NCBI GenBank assembly: GCA_020205615.1
Contig: JAINUW010000161.1
Location: 16,180-80,179 of the forward strand
Reading direction: 5' to 3'
DNA from: Panax quinquefolius
Lineage: Eukaryota > Streptophyta > Magnoliopsida > Apiales > Araliaceae
Length of the DNA stretch: 64,000 nt
Shown here in pieces: positions 1 to 11,164 of this stretch. Each line of letters begins with the position of its first letter. The first letter of the stretch is position 1. Made by a program: the position numbers and the translations under genes. Under the pieces are notes generated by a model. It searched no databases. It was given only the letters and a program-made list of their open reading frames with translations, and was not told where the DNA came from.

Positions 1-770
1 TGCTCGCGATGTTCATTAATACGACGCGTATTTTATATATATATGTGTATGCCGCTTAAACAAGATGAGACAAATTAATAACAAACCCTCAATTTTTTTA
101 TATTAAGTCCTAAGCGCTCAAAGATATTTGGAATATCGAACGTCGCTTTCTAAAGATGATAAAATTAATAGAGTATTAAATATTTAATATGAGTTTGTTG
201 TGTCACCACAAGGCAAGTATTAAGTATTTAAGATGTTAATTTATCACATTTGATGCTTATAAAGAAAATTGAACAATATTGTTTTGTTGTGTCACCACAA
301 GGATGATATTTTTCTTTTTGAATATATGGAGTGCTAGGTTGGACTTAACTTGGATAATTTTGATCTGGATGTGCCACCACTGATCAAAATAATCTAAGAG
401 GCAAAATAAAAGGAGTCAGATAGTTGATGTAATTGACAAAAGTTGTCTACCTATTTATTTATATATAGTTTGTTGTGTCACCACAAGGCTATATACATTT
501 GAAATGGGATCCTTATTCTCACTAGCAAATCTTTAATTAGATTTTTGTTTAACTATATAAGTGAGGGTAATATAGTTTGAAAGAAAATAGTGGGAGATAC
601 CAATTTAAAACAAGACCTAATTTATTTTGGTAATTAATAAAAGAATGTATGTTAAAATGTTGTTAATTATAAATTCATTTACGTAATTTTTTAATGTCTA
701 AAATTACTATCATCGCGAAGCATATTAGATGCTAAATTAACGTAATCAATTAAACGGATTGGTTAAGGAA
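1..770 (+). other. Untranslated leader of the copia element
   Basis: There is no coding signal between the window start and the first gag-like peptide near 838. The 3' LTR of the same element (3751-5626) does not contain this sequence, so it is internal leader rather than LTR. It is AT-rich and carries four hairpins with a shared apex between 176 and 500. The stretch 500-770 holds nothing I recognise. Confidence 0.5.
176..500 (+). repeat. Four hairpins with a common apex and different stems
   Basis: The apex TTTGTTGTGTCACCACAAGG occurs at 194-213, 283-302 and 469-488, with a variant (GGATGTGCCACCACT) at 367-381. Each apex lies between flanks complementary to each other but unlike those of the other copies: 176-190 with 217-231 (15 pairs, two of them G-U), 275-280 with 305-310 plus 261-267 with 311-317, 349-365 with 382-398 (one G-U, one mismatch), and 462-468 with 489-495. 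Spacing is about 90-100 bases. The apex is itself a near-perfect dyad. Function is unknown. Confidence 0.75.
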
Positions 771-837
771 TTTGAGAATAGTTCTCATAGTCGAAAAGCT
801 ATCTTATGTCCTTAATACGCCTATCCCCTCGCAATGG

Positions 838-1500
838 TTGCGCATAATGCCTCCGAGGAAGAGATTGCTACTTTTAGAAAGTGGCAAGATGATGCACAAT
901 TGGCTCAACGCATCATGCTCAGATCCACGAGTAACGAGCTTCAGCCACAAGATGAAACTATGGATGCTCCTACTATATTCCCGCACATCAAGTAGTTGAT
1001 GGTGTAGAAAGTAGACCGATAGATATCGACATCTAAGGAGCTCTTCCGATCTAGAATGGCCAATGGCACTATACTATGCATGCATAAAAAAGTTCTTAAC
1101 ATAATCAATTTGATTGATCAATTAGACAACTAGTTTTGTCATGGATGGAGAGTTGAGCCAAGATTTGATCTTGCACTCACTCCCTGGACTTCTTTCACAA
1201 TTGTTGTGAATTTTTCATATGAACAAGCTAGATATCGCCTCACCGATTTGCTTAACATGTTGAAAAATGTTGAGAGTCACTTTCCAACCAAGAAAGACAA
1301 AGTCTTATCGGTAGGGGCCAAAGGATCTTTCAAAAAGAAGAACGATTCAAAGAAGGTAAATAGAAAAGGCATAAACAAAGGATAATAAGAACAAAAATCG
1401 ATACGGATAGCAAAGGAGTTTGCTTCCACCGCAATAAGCCCGACATCGAAAGAAACCGCAAGAAGCATCTTGCAGAGGCTAACCAAAGAAGCTTAGTGAA
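838..1500 (+). pseudogene. Ty1/copia gag remnant with CCHC zinc knuckle
   Basis: Gag would form the cytoplasmic particle that packages element RNA. Around 846-990 one frame reads a helical segment containing EEEIATFRKWQDDAQLAQR, typical of copia gag N-termini. Near 1105-1200 shifted frames give NLIDQLDN and a SLPG-like block, matching the central copia gag region. At about 1423-1475 a knuckle reads CFHRNKPGHRKRN: the second and last Cys positions are now Arg. At least three frameshifts separate these blocks. The start codon is not defined. Confidence 0.7.
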
Positions 1501-1555
1501 GTTTGGTTATAAATACAATTTTGTTCATGATTTAAAATAAATTTTTCTTTAAGTC

Positions 1556-1890
1556 AAGGTTCTACTTGGGTATTGGATACCGACTTTGGTTATCATAAAT
1601 ATAGATTTATGAAGGACCAAACAGTAAGTAGAAAGCTAAACAAATATAAGTAATCCTATATGTGGAAAATGAAGCAAAGGTTGTCAGATTAGCTATAGAA
1701 ACTTATAGTTTAGCAATGCCTACGGGCAAATCTATTAAGTCAATAAGTTGTTATCAGATTCCATTCTTGTTAAAATATTATTTCCATTTTATTGTTGGAC
1801 AATGAAATTTTGGTATTATAATTAAGAACAATTGTTGTTCTATTTATAATAATAATGTTTTGTATAGAATCGAATATTACTTAATAAATT
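1556..1890 (+). pseudogene. Copia protease and GAG-pre-integrase remnant
   Basis: At about 1561-1595 the frame reads STWVLDTDFGYH, the aspartic protease active-site block of plant copia elements (usually LDTGCGYH); here the Gly after the catalytic DT is Asp. Downstream, 1795-1870 encodes FGIIIKNNCCSIYNNNV, the strand-rich segment that precedes integrase. The order agrees with gag and integrase on either side. Stops interrupt the region. Confidence 0.65.
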
Positions 1891-1929
1891 TTGTATACTG
1901 ACTTTATATGAAAATAATTTTGCAAATTG

Positions 1930-2560
1930 AACAAATTAGTATAAGAAAAGGAGATGATCATTCAAAGAGTTGAATGTGTGTATTTGTCGAATACAAGTGT
2001 GAATTATTTGAAAGGTTCAAAGAATTCGTAATGAAACAAATTGACAAAGTATTAAGATTCTTTGATTAGATCAAGGAATAAATACTTGTGCAATAAGTTT
2101 CTAGATCATCTCAAATGGTTTTCTCATAATGGACACATCCGACGACACGCAATAATTGATTGATGTATCCGAAAGGAAAAATCATACCTTGTTGGACATG
2201 GTGCTATCCATAATGATTTTACCGACATTCCAAAGATCCTTCGGGATAATGTCCTAGAAATGGTCAGACATCTATTTAAAATGGTAACCTCAAAATCCAG
2301 CCCCAAGACTCCATAAAAGTTATGGACAGGGAGGATTCCTAATCTTAAGTATGTTAAGATAAGGGGTTGTCCAACTTATGTGAAAAGGTTTCGAAGGATA
2401 AGTTTGGGACAAGATTTGACATGTACAGATTTGTGGGACATCCTAAAGTAAGTTTAGGTATATGTTCTATAATCCTACTTAGCAAAAGGTGTTTGTTATT
2501 AAACACGCCTTCTAAGATAAAGGTGTTTATCATCAAGGGCTAGTGGAGGATAATAGATCT
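1930..2560 (+). pseudogene. Copia integrase remnant (core and C-terminal part)
   Basis: Frames around 2070-2310 give, in order, peptides close to FLDHLKWFSH, SERKNHTLLDMV and SFGIMS, matching the copia core after the second catalytic Asp, including the ERRNRTLLDMVRS block that carries the catalytic Glu. At 2345-2540 the blocks GCPTYVKR, DKFGT and FVGHPK match the copia integrase C-terminal region. Frameshifts are frequent, and the HHCC and first-Asp segments are missing or unrecognisable. Confidence 0.7.
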
Positions 2561-2639
2561 TGAAGAGTTCAAGAACCACAAAACACTATAAGTCAAATAA
2601 GAGGAACTCAGAGATAGTAACCTATTATACCACAACCTA

Positions 2640-3300
2640 ATCGTAAATCGAATAATCAAGATACCTAGGAGGTATGGATTCATCATAGATGATGATGAGA
2701 TACATCAGAGAAGATGATGATCCATCATGGATGATGATGAAGAGGTAGACACTCAGAGAAAGATGAAGATTCTCAAAAATGGAACATTCGTTTTGATGAA
2801 ACAAATCAAAAGAGTTTGTAAGAATGAACCTAGTGTGTACAAAAGGGTCGCTGGGAGCATCGTGACATTCCTAGTATTATATGTTGATATACTACTTGAT
2901 AAGGAATGACATACCAATGCTACAATCAAGAAAGATAAAGTTGTCTAAACATTCCTCCATGAATGATTTGGGAAGAGTATCTTTATTGGGGATATAAATC
3001 TATATAGATAGATTTAAGAGGATGCTCGACTTAACCCAAGGAACGATATTCATTTGATGCTAAAGTCGTTTAGCATGGCAAACTCCAAGAGATGTCTCAT
3101 GTTGATGAGCTATGGAGTGTATCTCTTAATAGTCCCCACATAGACTCTAAAAAAGAGAGATCGCATGAGTGACAATCATGTATGCAATGAAATATACGAG
3201 ACCCGATGTCGATCACCATATTTGGAGAAGTTCACTATGAGTCGTTGAAAACATCTTAAAGTTCTTAACCGGCACTAAGGATGTGATCATATTCATGGTG
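2640..3300 (+). pseudogene. Copia reverse transcriptase remnant, N-terminal half deleted
   Basis: Around 2660-2760 there is an RYGFIIDDDE-like block, the region just before copia RT. It joins almost directly to the palm end: 2835-2910 reads CKNEPSVYKRVAGS and then FLVLYVDILLD, the YVDD catalytic block with one Asp lost. MNDLG follows near 2958 and a LTQGT block near 3033. RT fingers and palm of the family usually take about 600 bases before YVDD; here about 100 remain, so an internal deletion has removed the template-binding part. Confidence 0.75.
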
Positions 3301-3720
3301 GGTCTAAATTAAAACTAGAGGGCTTAACAGACTCAAGTTTTTCGCATGCACCAAGATGATGTAAAAATCCACTTTAAGGTAAAGCGTTATCTTGAACGGA
3401 AGGTGCAAAGTTGAATCGAAAGGTTCCAAACAAAGAAAGAGTTGTTGGTTTAGTGATAAAGACAAAGTATATAGCTATAAATGAAGTCGCAAGTTGATTG
3501 TTTGGATTAAAAGTTCATTACGTAACTAGAATAGTTCCTAAGTCTCTCATCTCGATCTAAACATGTGTTGTGGCACTTTCATTTGATTATTAGAATCATT
3601 GAAAGATGGGAAATCACTATAGAGATAGTGGACTCTCAAGAACAACATTACATATCCATTAACTAAAGCTTATCCAATGCAGGATAATCGCCACTTAGAG
3701 AAGAAGAGTATGAGATACCA
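3300..3720 (+). pseudogene. Copia RNase H remnant
   Basis: Shifted frames give a GLTDSSF block near 3330 (usually GYTDSD), a KTKYIAINEVA block near 3465 (usually EAEYIAASEA), and an HLEKKSMRYH block near 3690 that corresponds to the conserved end of copia pol. The polypurine tract and 3' LTR follow directly. The catalytic Asp and Glu positions are only partly kept, and several stops lie within the region. Confidence 0.65.
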
Positions 3721-3734
3721 TGACGATGGCTTTT

Positions 3735-3750
3735 AGTGCAAGTGGGAGAT
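3735..3750 (+). promoter_or_regulatory. Copia polypurine tract
   Basis: AGTGCAAGTGGGAGAT precedes a TG that opens the 3' LTR. AAGTGGGAGAT is the usual plus-strand primer of plant copia elements. Confidence 0.75.
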
Positions 3751-5626
3751 TGAAAGTAGTATGCACACAAGCCAATCATGTTTGATGATAAAGCATATAC
3801 TTTGTAATAATCTTATTCATTTATTAATAAAAAGTATTAATTTATTAAAGGCTTTTAATTATCTACATGATGTCGCTTTTTATAATATGTGATAAACCCA
3901 TAGTTTTAAGCAATGCTTTTAGAATAATGATGATGATCATTCTAATGAGATCTAAATTTTAGAAAGCTTAAAACTAAAATAGTTCCCAATCATTGGATTA
4001 CTAAATCGGGGATTAGTGAATCCGGATAGATCGGGTACATACGCTGCTTTTGCTCATCGATGAGGATGATTGATCTCATGATCATTTGTGTGGAGACACT
4101 AAAGCAAGTATGTAGGTGCTTATTAGAGAATAAGTTCATCGAACGTGGCTCGCTAAGGAATACCTAATGGAGTTTTATTCACTCGTCAATAGAATTCTCA
4201 GAGTGATAGTAAAGACAAGTGATCCTCGACTTGAGATCATCATAGTATCTTGTGTATGATGAGTTATACTTTGACTTATTCCTTAAGACCCTTAGGGTAT
4301 ATCAAAGGGTATGCTTGGGTATAATAAGTTGTATATGGAGATAATGTATGATCAATAAAGAATCTACCACTTCTAATAAAAGAAGAGAAATGTCCTATGT
4401 GATTCGATAAATGACAACCCAAAGAGTCCTTGGTTAAGGCGTAATGAAATTAGAAAGGAGTTTCTAATTTGCATTATTTGGAGTTGTGCATTTAAGGATC
4501 GAAAATACATATAATTAAATAAAATAAGACTTGATAAAGAATTCCATGCCTTATATTTAATTGGGACATCAGATGGTGGAAGGATTGAATTGTATCAAGA
4601 ACTATTTACTCAAAGGTTCTTTTATGATTAATGTTGAAATCTATATTATCCGGAAAGTCGTTGATCGCTAGAGAGGCTTATCCCTATCAGAGAATAAATA
4701 TTATTTATTTAAATAAATTAATTGTTTAATTTATTTATTTAAATAAGATTAGAATTGTTCTAATTGATTTATTCACAACCGGCTTAATATGGAGAACCTA
4801 AAGGGTCACACCATAAAAGGAAGAATAATTATTTAAGAAGTTAATGGCATAATCGTAATAATATAGTTAAGTATATTTAATTTAATCTATGGTGATAGAA
4901 TAAATTAAATAGTTTAATATTTATTATTTAATATTTTAGAAATATTAAATATAAATTAATAAGAGGAGTCTTATTAATATTATTACAATTATTATTATTT
5001 TAATTTCTAAAAGAGTTTAGGAATTAATTTAATATAAGTACTCTCATTTATTCCTAATTGGATTAGGAAGGAAAATTAATTAAAAGAGTTTAATTAATTA
5101 TCCCTAATAAGATTAGGGAGCTTAATTAATTAAAAGAATTTAATTAATTAAATAAAACCCAATTCCTTAATTGTTAAGATGGGTTGCCCACATCTATAAA
5201 TAAGAGGAGTCTTATTATGGGTGTTGGGGGTTGTTGATTTTTCACAACATAATAATTCCAATTTGTTGAGAGTACGCCTTTTCTATAGAGATAGAAAAAC
5301 TAGGGTTTAGCCAACCACCCATCTTCTTGAATTTTCTTCTTCCTCGTGGATCACCTCAGAGGCCAAACATTTGGGTGGCTAACGCCGATCAAAGGAAGGA
5401 ACCAAACCCGTGGATTCAAGTTGAACGCTAAAAGGATTTGGAGGTGAACTTGTACCGAGGAAGCTCGATCTTCAAGGGTATGATTTTATTCTTTATCTTT
5501 TCGCTTAATTAATAATTATGCATAAAGGGTGATCCGTATATGGTTTGTAAATTTTTAAACTCGATTTTTACACGCTTTCGCTTTTTTTATGCAATTTGAT
5601 TGCATATGAATATTACAAACCTAACA
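3751..5626 (+). repeat. Copia 3' LTR, about 1.88 kb
   Basis: It runs from TG just after the polypurine tract to CTAACA, where sequence abruptly becomes the type B LTR seen elsewhere in the window. It holds a TATAAATA box at 5195-5202 and strongly AT-rich inverted blocks between 4700 and 5160, including two related units built on TTAATTAATTAAAAGA. No coding signal is present. The other LTR is outside the window, so a pairwise check of the limits is impossible here. Confidence 0.8.
5195..5202 (+). promoter_or_regulatory. TATA box of copia LTR
   Basis: TATAAATA lies about 430 bases before the LTR end, a reasonable U3/R position. It overlaps a small hairpin, AATAAGA-GGAG-TCTTATT at 5199-5215. 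The same hairpin with longer arms is at 4955-4978. Confidence 0.5.
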
Positions 5627-8124
5627 AGCTAAGATATTCATCAACAATTTTCATCTTGCACTACGAGCCAAAGATATTCATATCTCAAATAAATACATAA
5701 TCATTTCGAAGTTATATAACAATAATTATAACCATGTTGATCAATTCACCTTGCACTTAAGCTAAAAATATTCAATTGTAAATTCAATGGTCATGATCAT
5801 ACCACTAATAATTTAACTTTTGCACCATCGCCAAAGAGAACCTATAGTCACGATCATACCAATAATCTACCCATCTTTACACTCAAGTCAAAGAGAAATA
5901 TCATCATTAGGGTTATAAGAATGTTATATAAAAACAATATAATCAAAATATGGTTTTAATTTCAAGAGTAAGATTCATAAATCAACGATAATTTGGTCAA
6001 AAGAAGAAACCAATTTGTCGTGAATAGTAGACTCAGATTCAGACATAATATCAGATAATGCATATAAGAACCTTAACACTAAAAGATAAAGTTTCATAAT
6101 AAAATTCATATCCATATTTATAACACCTTAATCCAAATGTTATAAATCACTTAGAAATCTCATAATCTAATATTATTAATATTATAATAATATTTTAATC
6201 ATTTCTTAAACTTATAAATAATTTAATACAATTATTTACACTTTAATAATTAATGCATTTAATCATCTAAAATGCCAAACTCATAAGATTTTCATCATCA
6301 TTAACCAAAACCCTCATAAAAATCTGATATACCTCATATATGATTCTCAAGCCAATAAATCATATTTTATAATTTTCTTACTTCACATAACATATATTTA
6401 ATTCATTTACTCATAACTAGAACATTTTCATGAAAAATACCAAATCAGTTCCAAAAATATTTCTTTTCCGGGATTTAGTATAATATAGTTCCATATTAAA
6501 TATATATTTTCTCAAAATTTTAAAATTCATTTACTATTTTTCATATGGCCAAACCAATTTAATATTTAAACATTTATCATAAATTATACTTTTATCCAAA
6601 AATTTGAATTTACACGGTATACTAATATTATATAGATGTACTCCCAATAAAACTTTCATCAATTTTGGAGTTAATCACAAGGAGTTATAAGCGGTTACTT
6701 TTAAAATAGTCTTTTCTCATAAAATCCATAACTCCTAATATATACATCCAAAAATCGCCATTTTAGGACACAATCTACAAAACTCATCAAAATATCATTT
6801 CAAAATTTTCCAGAATTTTTGAAGGTTCAGAAAAATTTCAAACTAAAAACATAATAACCCTTAAAATCCTTTACTATCCCTTACCTCAAAAAAGAAGCAA
6901 AGATTGACCGAATAACGCCGAAACTAACTTGCACCATATAGCAATACTCAAAGTATACTCAAAATACTCACAAGAATACGCCGATAATATAGAGAGAGAA
7001 ACTTTCAGCTTCGGTGTGATTTTCAATTCTAACCCAAGCACCCTATTTATAGAAATCGCTTAGAACACCAAAGCGTAAAATTGAATATAATATTAATATA
7101 ATTATACAAATTTTCCTTAGCCCACCTTTTGGTCAAAAACACCAGCCACACATGTTAATGATGTCCAAAAAATACAAAAACGTTTTTCTAACAAAAATAA
7201 TTTAAACTCCAAAATCAATTCACACCGATATATCAAACTTCAATAATTCACAATAAATAGCTCTTTTATCAGAAAATTGAATGTCGCGACTTTTTATAGG
7301 AAATTCAATTCTCTACAACTTTGCAGAAGAAAGTTTTTCCAAATTCCAAATAGAAATTGACCAAATCCACAAACTATCGATTTTATACTATAATCAATTT
7401 TCACCAATAAATGGGGTCCACCGACATGTTTAACATGTTTTAAACATTTATTGCAACAAAAATACTCTTCCTCCTCATATACTCATATATCCCACATTCG
7501 ATTTGTAAAAATATCACCATTATTATATTATTAAAAATAATAATATATTTAAATGAATTATTTTATCGAAAAAGATAAAATTTCAATTTTCAACAATTGT
7601 CACATTAAAAATTTTCTCCATCTATGTCCATATAAAATCAATATTTTCCTCATCATAAAAATCAATAATTAATTATTCACAAATAATATTACATAATCAC
7701 AATATTGACAACCAGCCGCTCTCAGAAAGAGGGGCTTTCCAATAAGAATTCTCCTTCATCATGCCGCAATTAGGTGACCAAACCTCTCCTTAGATGTAAC
7801 TTTCTAGGCATTGCCAATAATGTTATCCAATAATATTATTCAGATAATATGAATTATTGTTCGATAATGGAAAATATCGTGTAATGACAATTTATTAAAA
7901 CAACAATAATATAAAATATCAACGCAAAGAATTATTGAATCAATAAAATAAAATATTGAACAAAGAATTATCGTAATAATTATTAAGTAATGCCTTCTTC
8001 ACGAAAAAAAATTATCATGCTTCATGATGAATAGTACTCGGTGAATAGTAACTCGTGAATAAGAACTCATGAATAGTAATTATAAAAAATTGAATACTTT
8101 TATTTCATAAAATTCGGTCTTACA
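5627..8124 (-). repeat. NA1 3' LTR (type B), truncated by copia
   Basis: It aligns by eye, block for block, with 9735-12229: the hairpin unit at 5630-5690, AACACCTTAATCCAAATG near 6124, the TATA-box complement at 7041-7052, the CATGTTTAACATG dyad at about 7424-7446 and the terminal CGGTCTTACA at 8115-8124. The minus-strand LTR therefore begins TGTAAGACCG. About 1.3 kb at its outer end is missing. Nothing coding. Confidence 0.85.
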
Positions 8125-8140
8125 ATCTCCCTCCTTATGA
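8125..8140 (-). promoter_or_regulatory. Polypurine tract of NA1
   Basis: The complement reads TCATAAGGAGGGAGAT, immediately before the LTR start TGTAAGACCG. The same tract precedes every 3' LTR of the gypsy family here. Confidence 0.8.
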
Positions 8141-8432
8141 AATTTCGTCCCCTAAATTTACGCACTGGTATTTCAAAGAGTTGAGAATACCTTGTTTTCA
8201 TTTGATTCTATCTCCCCGTCATCATGATTTCTCCATTGCTCATCTCTCGTATTTCAGATATCATTCTAGAATATGACTTCAAAACAAGGGTTAATTTAAC
8301 AAATTAATATATCACATAATATCCCGATATTACGATCGACCAACAAATAAGCTTAGGTAGGACACACTAGCGAATGATTTACTCATCTCTCCTCCTAGTT
8401 CTAATCCCGATCTCCGCCTGTAGATCATATCC

Positions 8433-8447
8433 CTAAGCTCGATACCA
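8433..8447 (-). promoter_or_regulatory. Primer-binding site of NA1
   Basis: The complement reads TGGTATCGAGCTTAG. It resembles the plant initiator tRNA-Met primer site TGGTATCAGAGC. It lies 2 bases from the LTR end. Confidence 0.75.
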
Positions 8448-9527
8448 AATGTAACGACCCCAAAATAGGTCCATTCCATCCAACCCATTCGAAGTCGCCA
8501 AATATATGGTACTAAAAACAACTACAACTTTATTATAACAATTGTCGTGCAAAATACAACAACACATATGTGTGAGTTTGGATACAAATATATACCAACT
8601 ATAAGACATCACAATTACACTTTACATAAAGGTATAGTCAAAAACTATTTTAGAAATTAGAATCTTTGGGAAGTGCTCAAGGAAACCTTCGTATATGGGA
8701 GGCCATGCTTTTAGGTTATGGTAGATATCATATATTGTAATTATCCTTGGTCAATCTAATAGACCCCAAAGAAAAATGAGAAGATTACTATCATATTCTT
8801 CCCAATGGTGAGTCTTCTCTCGACATATCATTATCTCCACTGCCTCTAATTGGGTATTATACTCCAAACAAACACCAAGATTATATAGGTAGTGCTTGTA
8901 AATATACTCAAAGAAGTGGATGAGCACAACCATGTCTTATGATGACACGAGGTCAGATGTCATTAGACATCTTGTATGATAGTGGCAAAACACCTTCCAA
9001 AAGTTAAATTCAACCTCACCCTCAACATCTATAAATACAACCATTCTATTCCTACTTTATCCCCCGCAACAACCCAATTACATTCCTCAGTTTATTACAC
9101 GAAAGGAATCAGAAAACAAAGGGTGAGCACAACTAGCTCAAGAGAAGAATATTATGACTAAAGATAAATAAATTATCAATAGTCTTCATCAAGAATAAAT
9201 CGTAGATTTAGAACATATGGTAGATGATAAAACTTTTCAACCATAGTTGCAAATGGAATGAGCAATCCATTAAAAGAGTCAAATAGACTATAAAGTCTAT
9301 TGTCTTCTCCACGTTAAAAGTCCACCAACAATGTTTTATCCTCGTAACATCAATCAACAATTCCTTTCCACAATCACATGAATAACTCATAATCATAATT
9401 GTGATTATAAATTCCTCTTCTCATCCGTGACTAAGATAATTTTCATCAATTGCCTTTACCTCAAACATCAAATATCATGGTTATACCAAATCACAGCCTC
9501 GCTCATAATCATACTAATAAATTCATC

Positions 9528-9800
9528 TTTGCACTACGGGCCAAAGATATTCATCAACAGATTCATCTTTACACTACAAAGCTAAGATATTCAACAATAG
9601 GTCATCTTTGCATTACGAGCCAAAGATATTCATCAATAATTCATCTTGCACTACAAAGCAAAAAGATATTCAACAACAGTCATCTTTGCATTACGAGCAA
9701 AAGATATTCATCAATAATTCATCTTTTGCACTACAGTGCTAAGATATTCATCAACAAGTCATCTTTGCACTACGAAAGCCAAAGATATTCATATCTCAAA
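9528..9800 (-). repeat. Tandem array of small hairpins in type B LTR
   Basis: About seven units of 35-40 bases. Each contains ATCTTTG, a 9-13 base spacer such as CACTACGAGC, and CAAAGAT, followed by ATTCATCAA. The arms are perfect 7-base complements in most units, so every unit can fold alone. A short open frame across it is a by-product of the repeat and not a gene. Shorter versions occur in all type A LTRs. Confidence 0.85.
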
Positions 9801-11152
9801 TAAATACATAATCATTTCGGAAGTTATATAACAATAATTATAACCATGTTGATCAATTCACCTTTGCACTTAAGCTAAAAATATTCAATTGTAAATTCAA
9901 TGGTCATGATCATACCAACCAACAATTCAACTTTTGCACCACTCGCCAAAGAGAACCTATAGTCACGATCATACCAATAATCTACCCATCTTTACACTCA
10001 AGTCAAAGAGAAATATCATCATTGTGGTTATAAGAATGTTATATAAAACAATATAATCAAAATATGGTTTTAATTTCAAGAGTAAGATTCATAAATCAAC
10101 GATAATTTGGTCAAAGAAGAAACCAATTTGTCGTGAATAAGACCTCGTGATTCAAGACATAGTATCGAGATACGCGCATAAGAACCTCGACACTAAAAGA
10201 TAAAGTTTCATAATAAAATTCATATCCATATTTATAACACCTTAATCCAAATGTTATAAATCACTTAGAAATCTCATAATCTAATATTATTAATATTATA
10301 ATAATATTTTAATCATTTCTTAAACTTATAAATAATTTAATCCAATTATTTACACTTTAATAATTAATGCATTTAATCATCTAAAATGCCAAACTCATAA
10401 GATTTCATCATCATTAACCAAAACCCTCATAAAAATCAGATATACCTCATATATGATTCTCAAGCCAATAAATCATATTTTATAATTTTCTTACTTCACA
10501 TAACATATTTAATTCATTTACTCATAACTAGAATATTTTCATGAAAAATACCAAATTAGTTCCAAAAAATATTTCTTTTCTGGGATTTAGCATAATATAG
10601 TCCCATATTAAATATATATTTTCTCAAAATTTTAAAAATTCATTTACTATTTTTCATATGGCCAAAACCAATTTAATATTTAAACATTTATCATAAATTA
10701 TACTTTTATCCAAAAATTTGAAATTTTACACAGTATATCGATATTATATAGATGTACTCCCAATAAAACTTTCATCAATTTTGGAGTTAATCACAAGGAG
10801 TTATAAGCGGTTACTTTTAAAATAGTCTTTTCTCATAAAATCCATAACTCCTAATATATACATCCAAAAATCGCCATTTTAGGACACAATCTACAAAACT
10901 CATCAAAATATCATTTCAAAATTTTCCAGAATTTTTGAAGGTTCAGAAAAATTTCGAAACTAAAAACATAATAACCCTTAAAATCCCTTACTATCCCTTA
11001 CCTCAAAAGAGCAGTACTTCTGACTGGAATAACGCTGAACGAACTTGCACCATATAGCAATACTCAAAGTATACTCAAAATACTCACAAGAATACGCCGA
11101 TATATAGAGAGAGAAAACTTCGCTTCGTGTGATTTTCAATTCTAACTAAAGA

Positions 11153-11164
11153 CCCTATTTATAG
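11153..11164 (-). promoter_or_regulatory. TATA box of NA1 5' LTR
   Basis: The complement reads CTATAAATAGG. This is the LTR that would drive the element's transcript. The block from here to the GTAAG at about 10995 is shared with type A LTRs. Confidence 0.65.

Larger units (their letters stand above)
1..5626 (+). mobile_element. Degenerate Ty1/copia retrotransposon, 5' end outside window
   Basis: The order of recognisable pieces is leader, gag with a CCHC knuckle, protease, integrase, RT, RNase H, polypurine tract and 3' LTR. Integrase before RT is the Ty1/copia order. No reading frame stays open for more than about 80 codons, so the element is dead. The 5' LTR and primer site are not in the window. 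The 3' LTR ends in CTAACA at 5626, directly against type B LTR sequence, so this element inserted into NA1. The gag and RT wording is closest to the Tork/Angela/SIRE group of plant copia elements as I know them; the exact lineage is uncertain. Confidence 0.85.
8125..8449 (-). other. NA1 internal region: leader fused to end of pol
   Basis: Read on the minus strand, it starts with a primer-binding site (complement of 8433-8447), continues with a leader matching the leader of E1, E2 and E5 (including TGTCCTACCTAAGCTTATTT and AATTAACCCTTGTTTT), and then passes directly into the last part of pol, just after the chromodomain (GGTATTCTCAACTCTTTGAA against GGTATCCTCACCTTTTCAAA in coding copies). It ends in the polypurine tract. 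All of gag, protease, RT, RNase H and integrase, about 4.4 kb, is absent. The transition lies near 8230-8290. Confidence 0.8.

Noticed and set aside
8125..8449. Reading NA1 as a solo LTR or two unrelated LTRs
   Set aside because: A primer site and a polypurine tract are both present in the right places, and the same body recurs in NA2.
9528..9800. Possible CRISPR-like array
   Set aside because: Units are contiguous and degenerate with no unique spacers, in plant retrotransposon LTRs.
9450..9803. 117-codon open frame in a repeat region
   Set aside because: The frame only spans the tandem hairpin array; the repeated peptide follows the DNA unit. The same frame is broken in NA2. No start context or homology suggests a gene.
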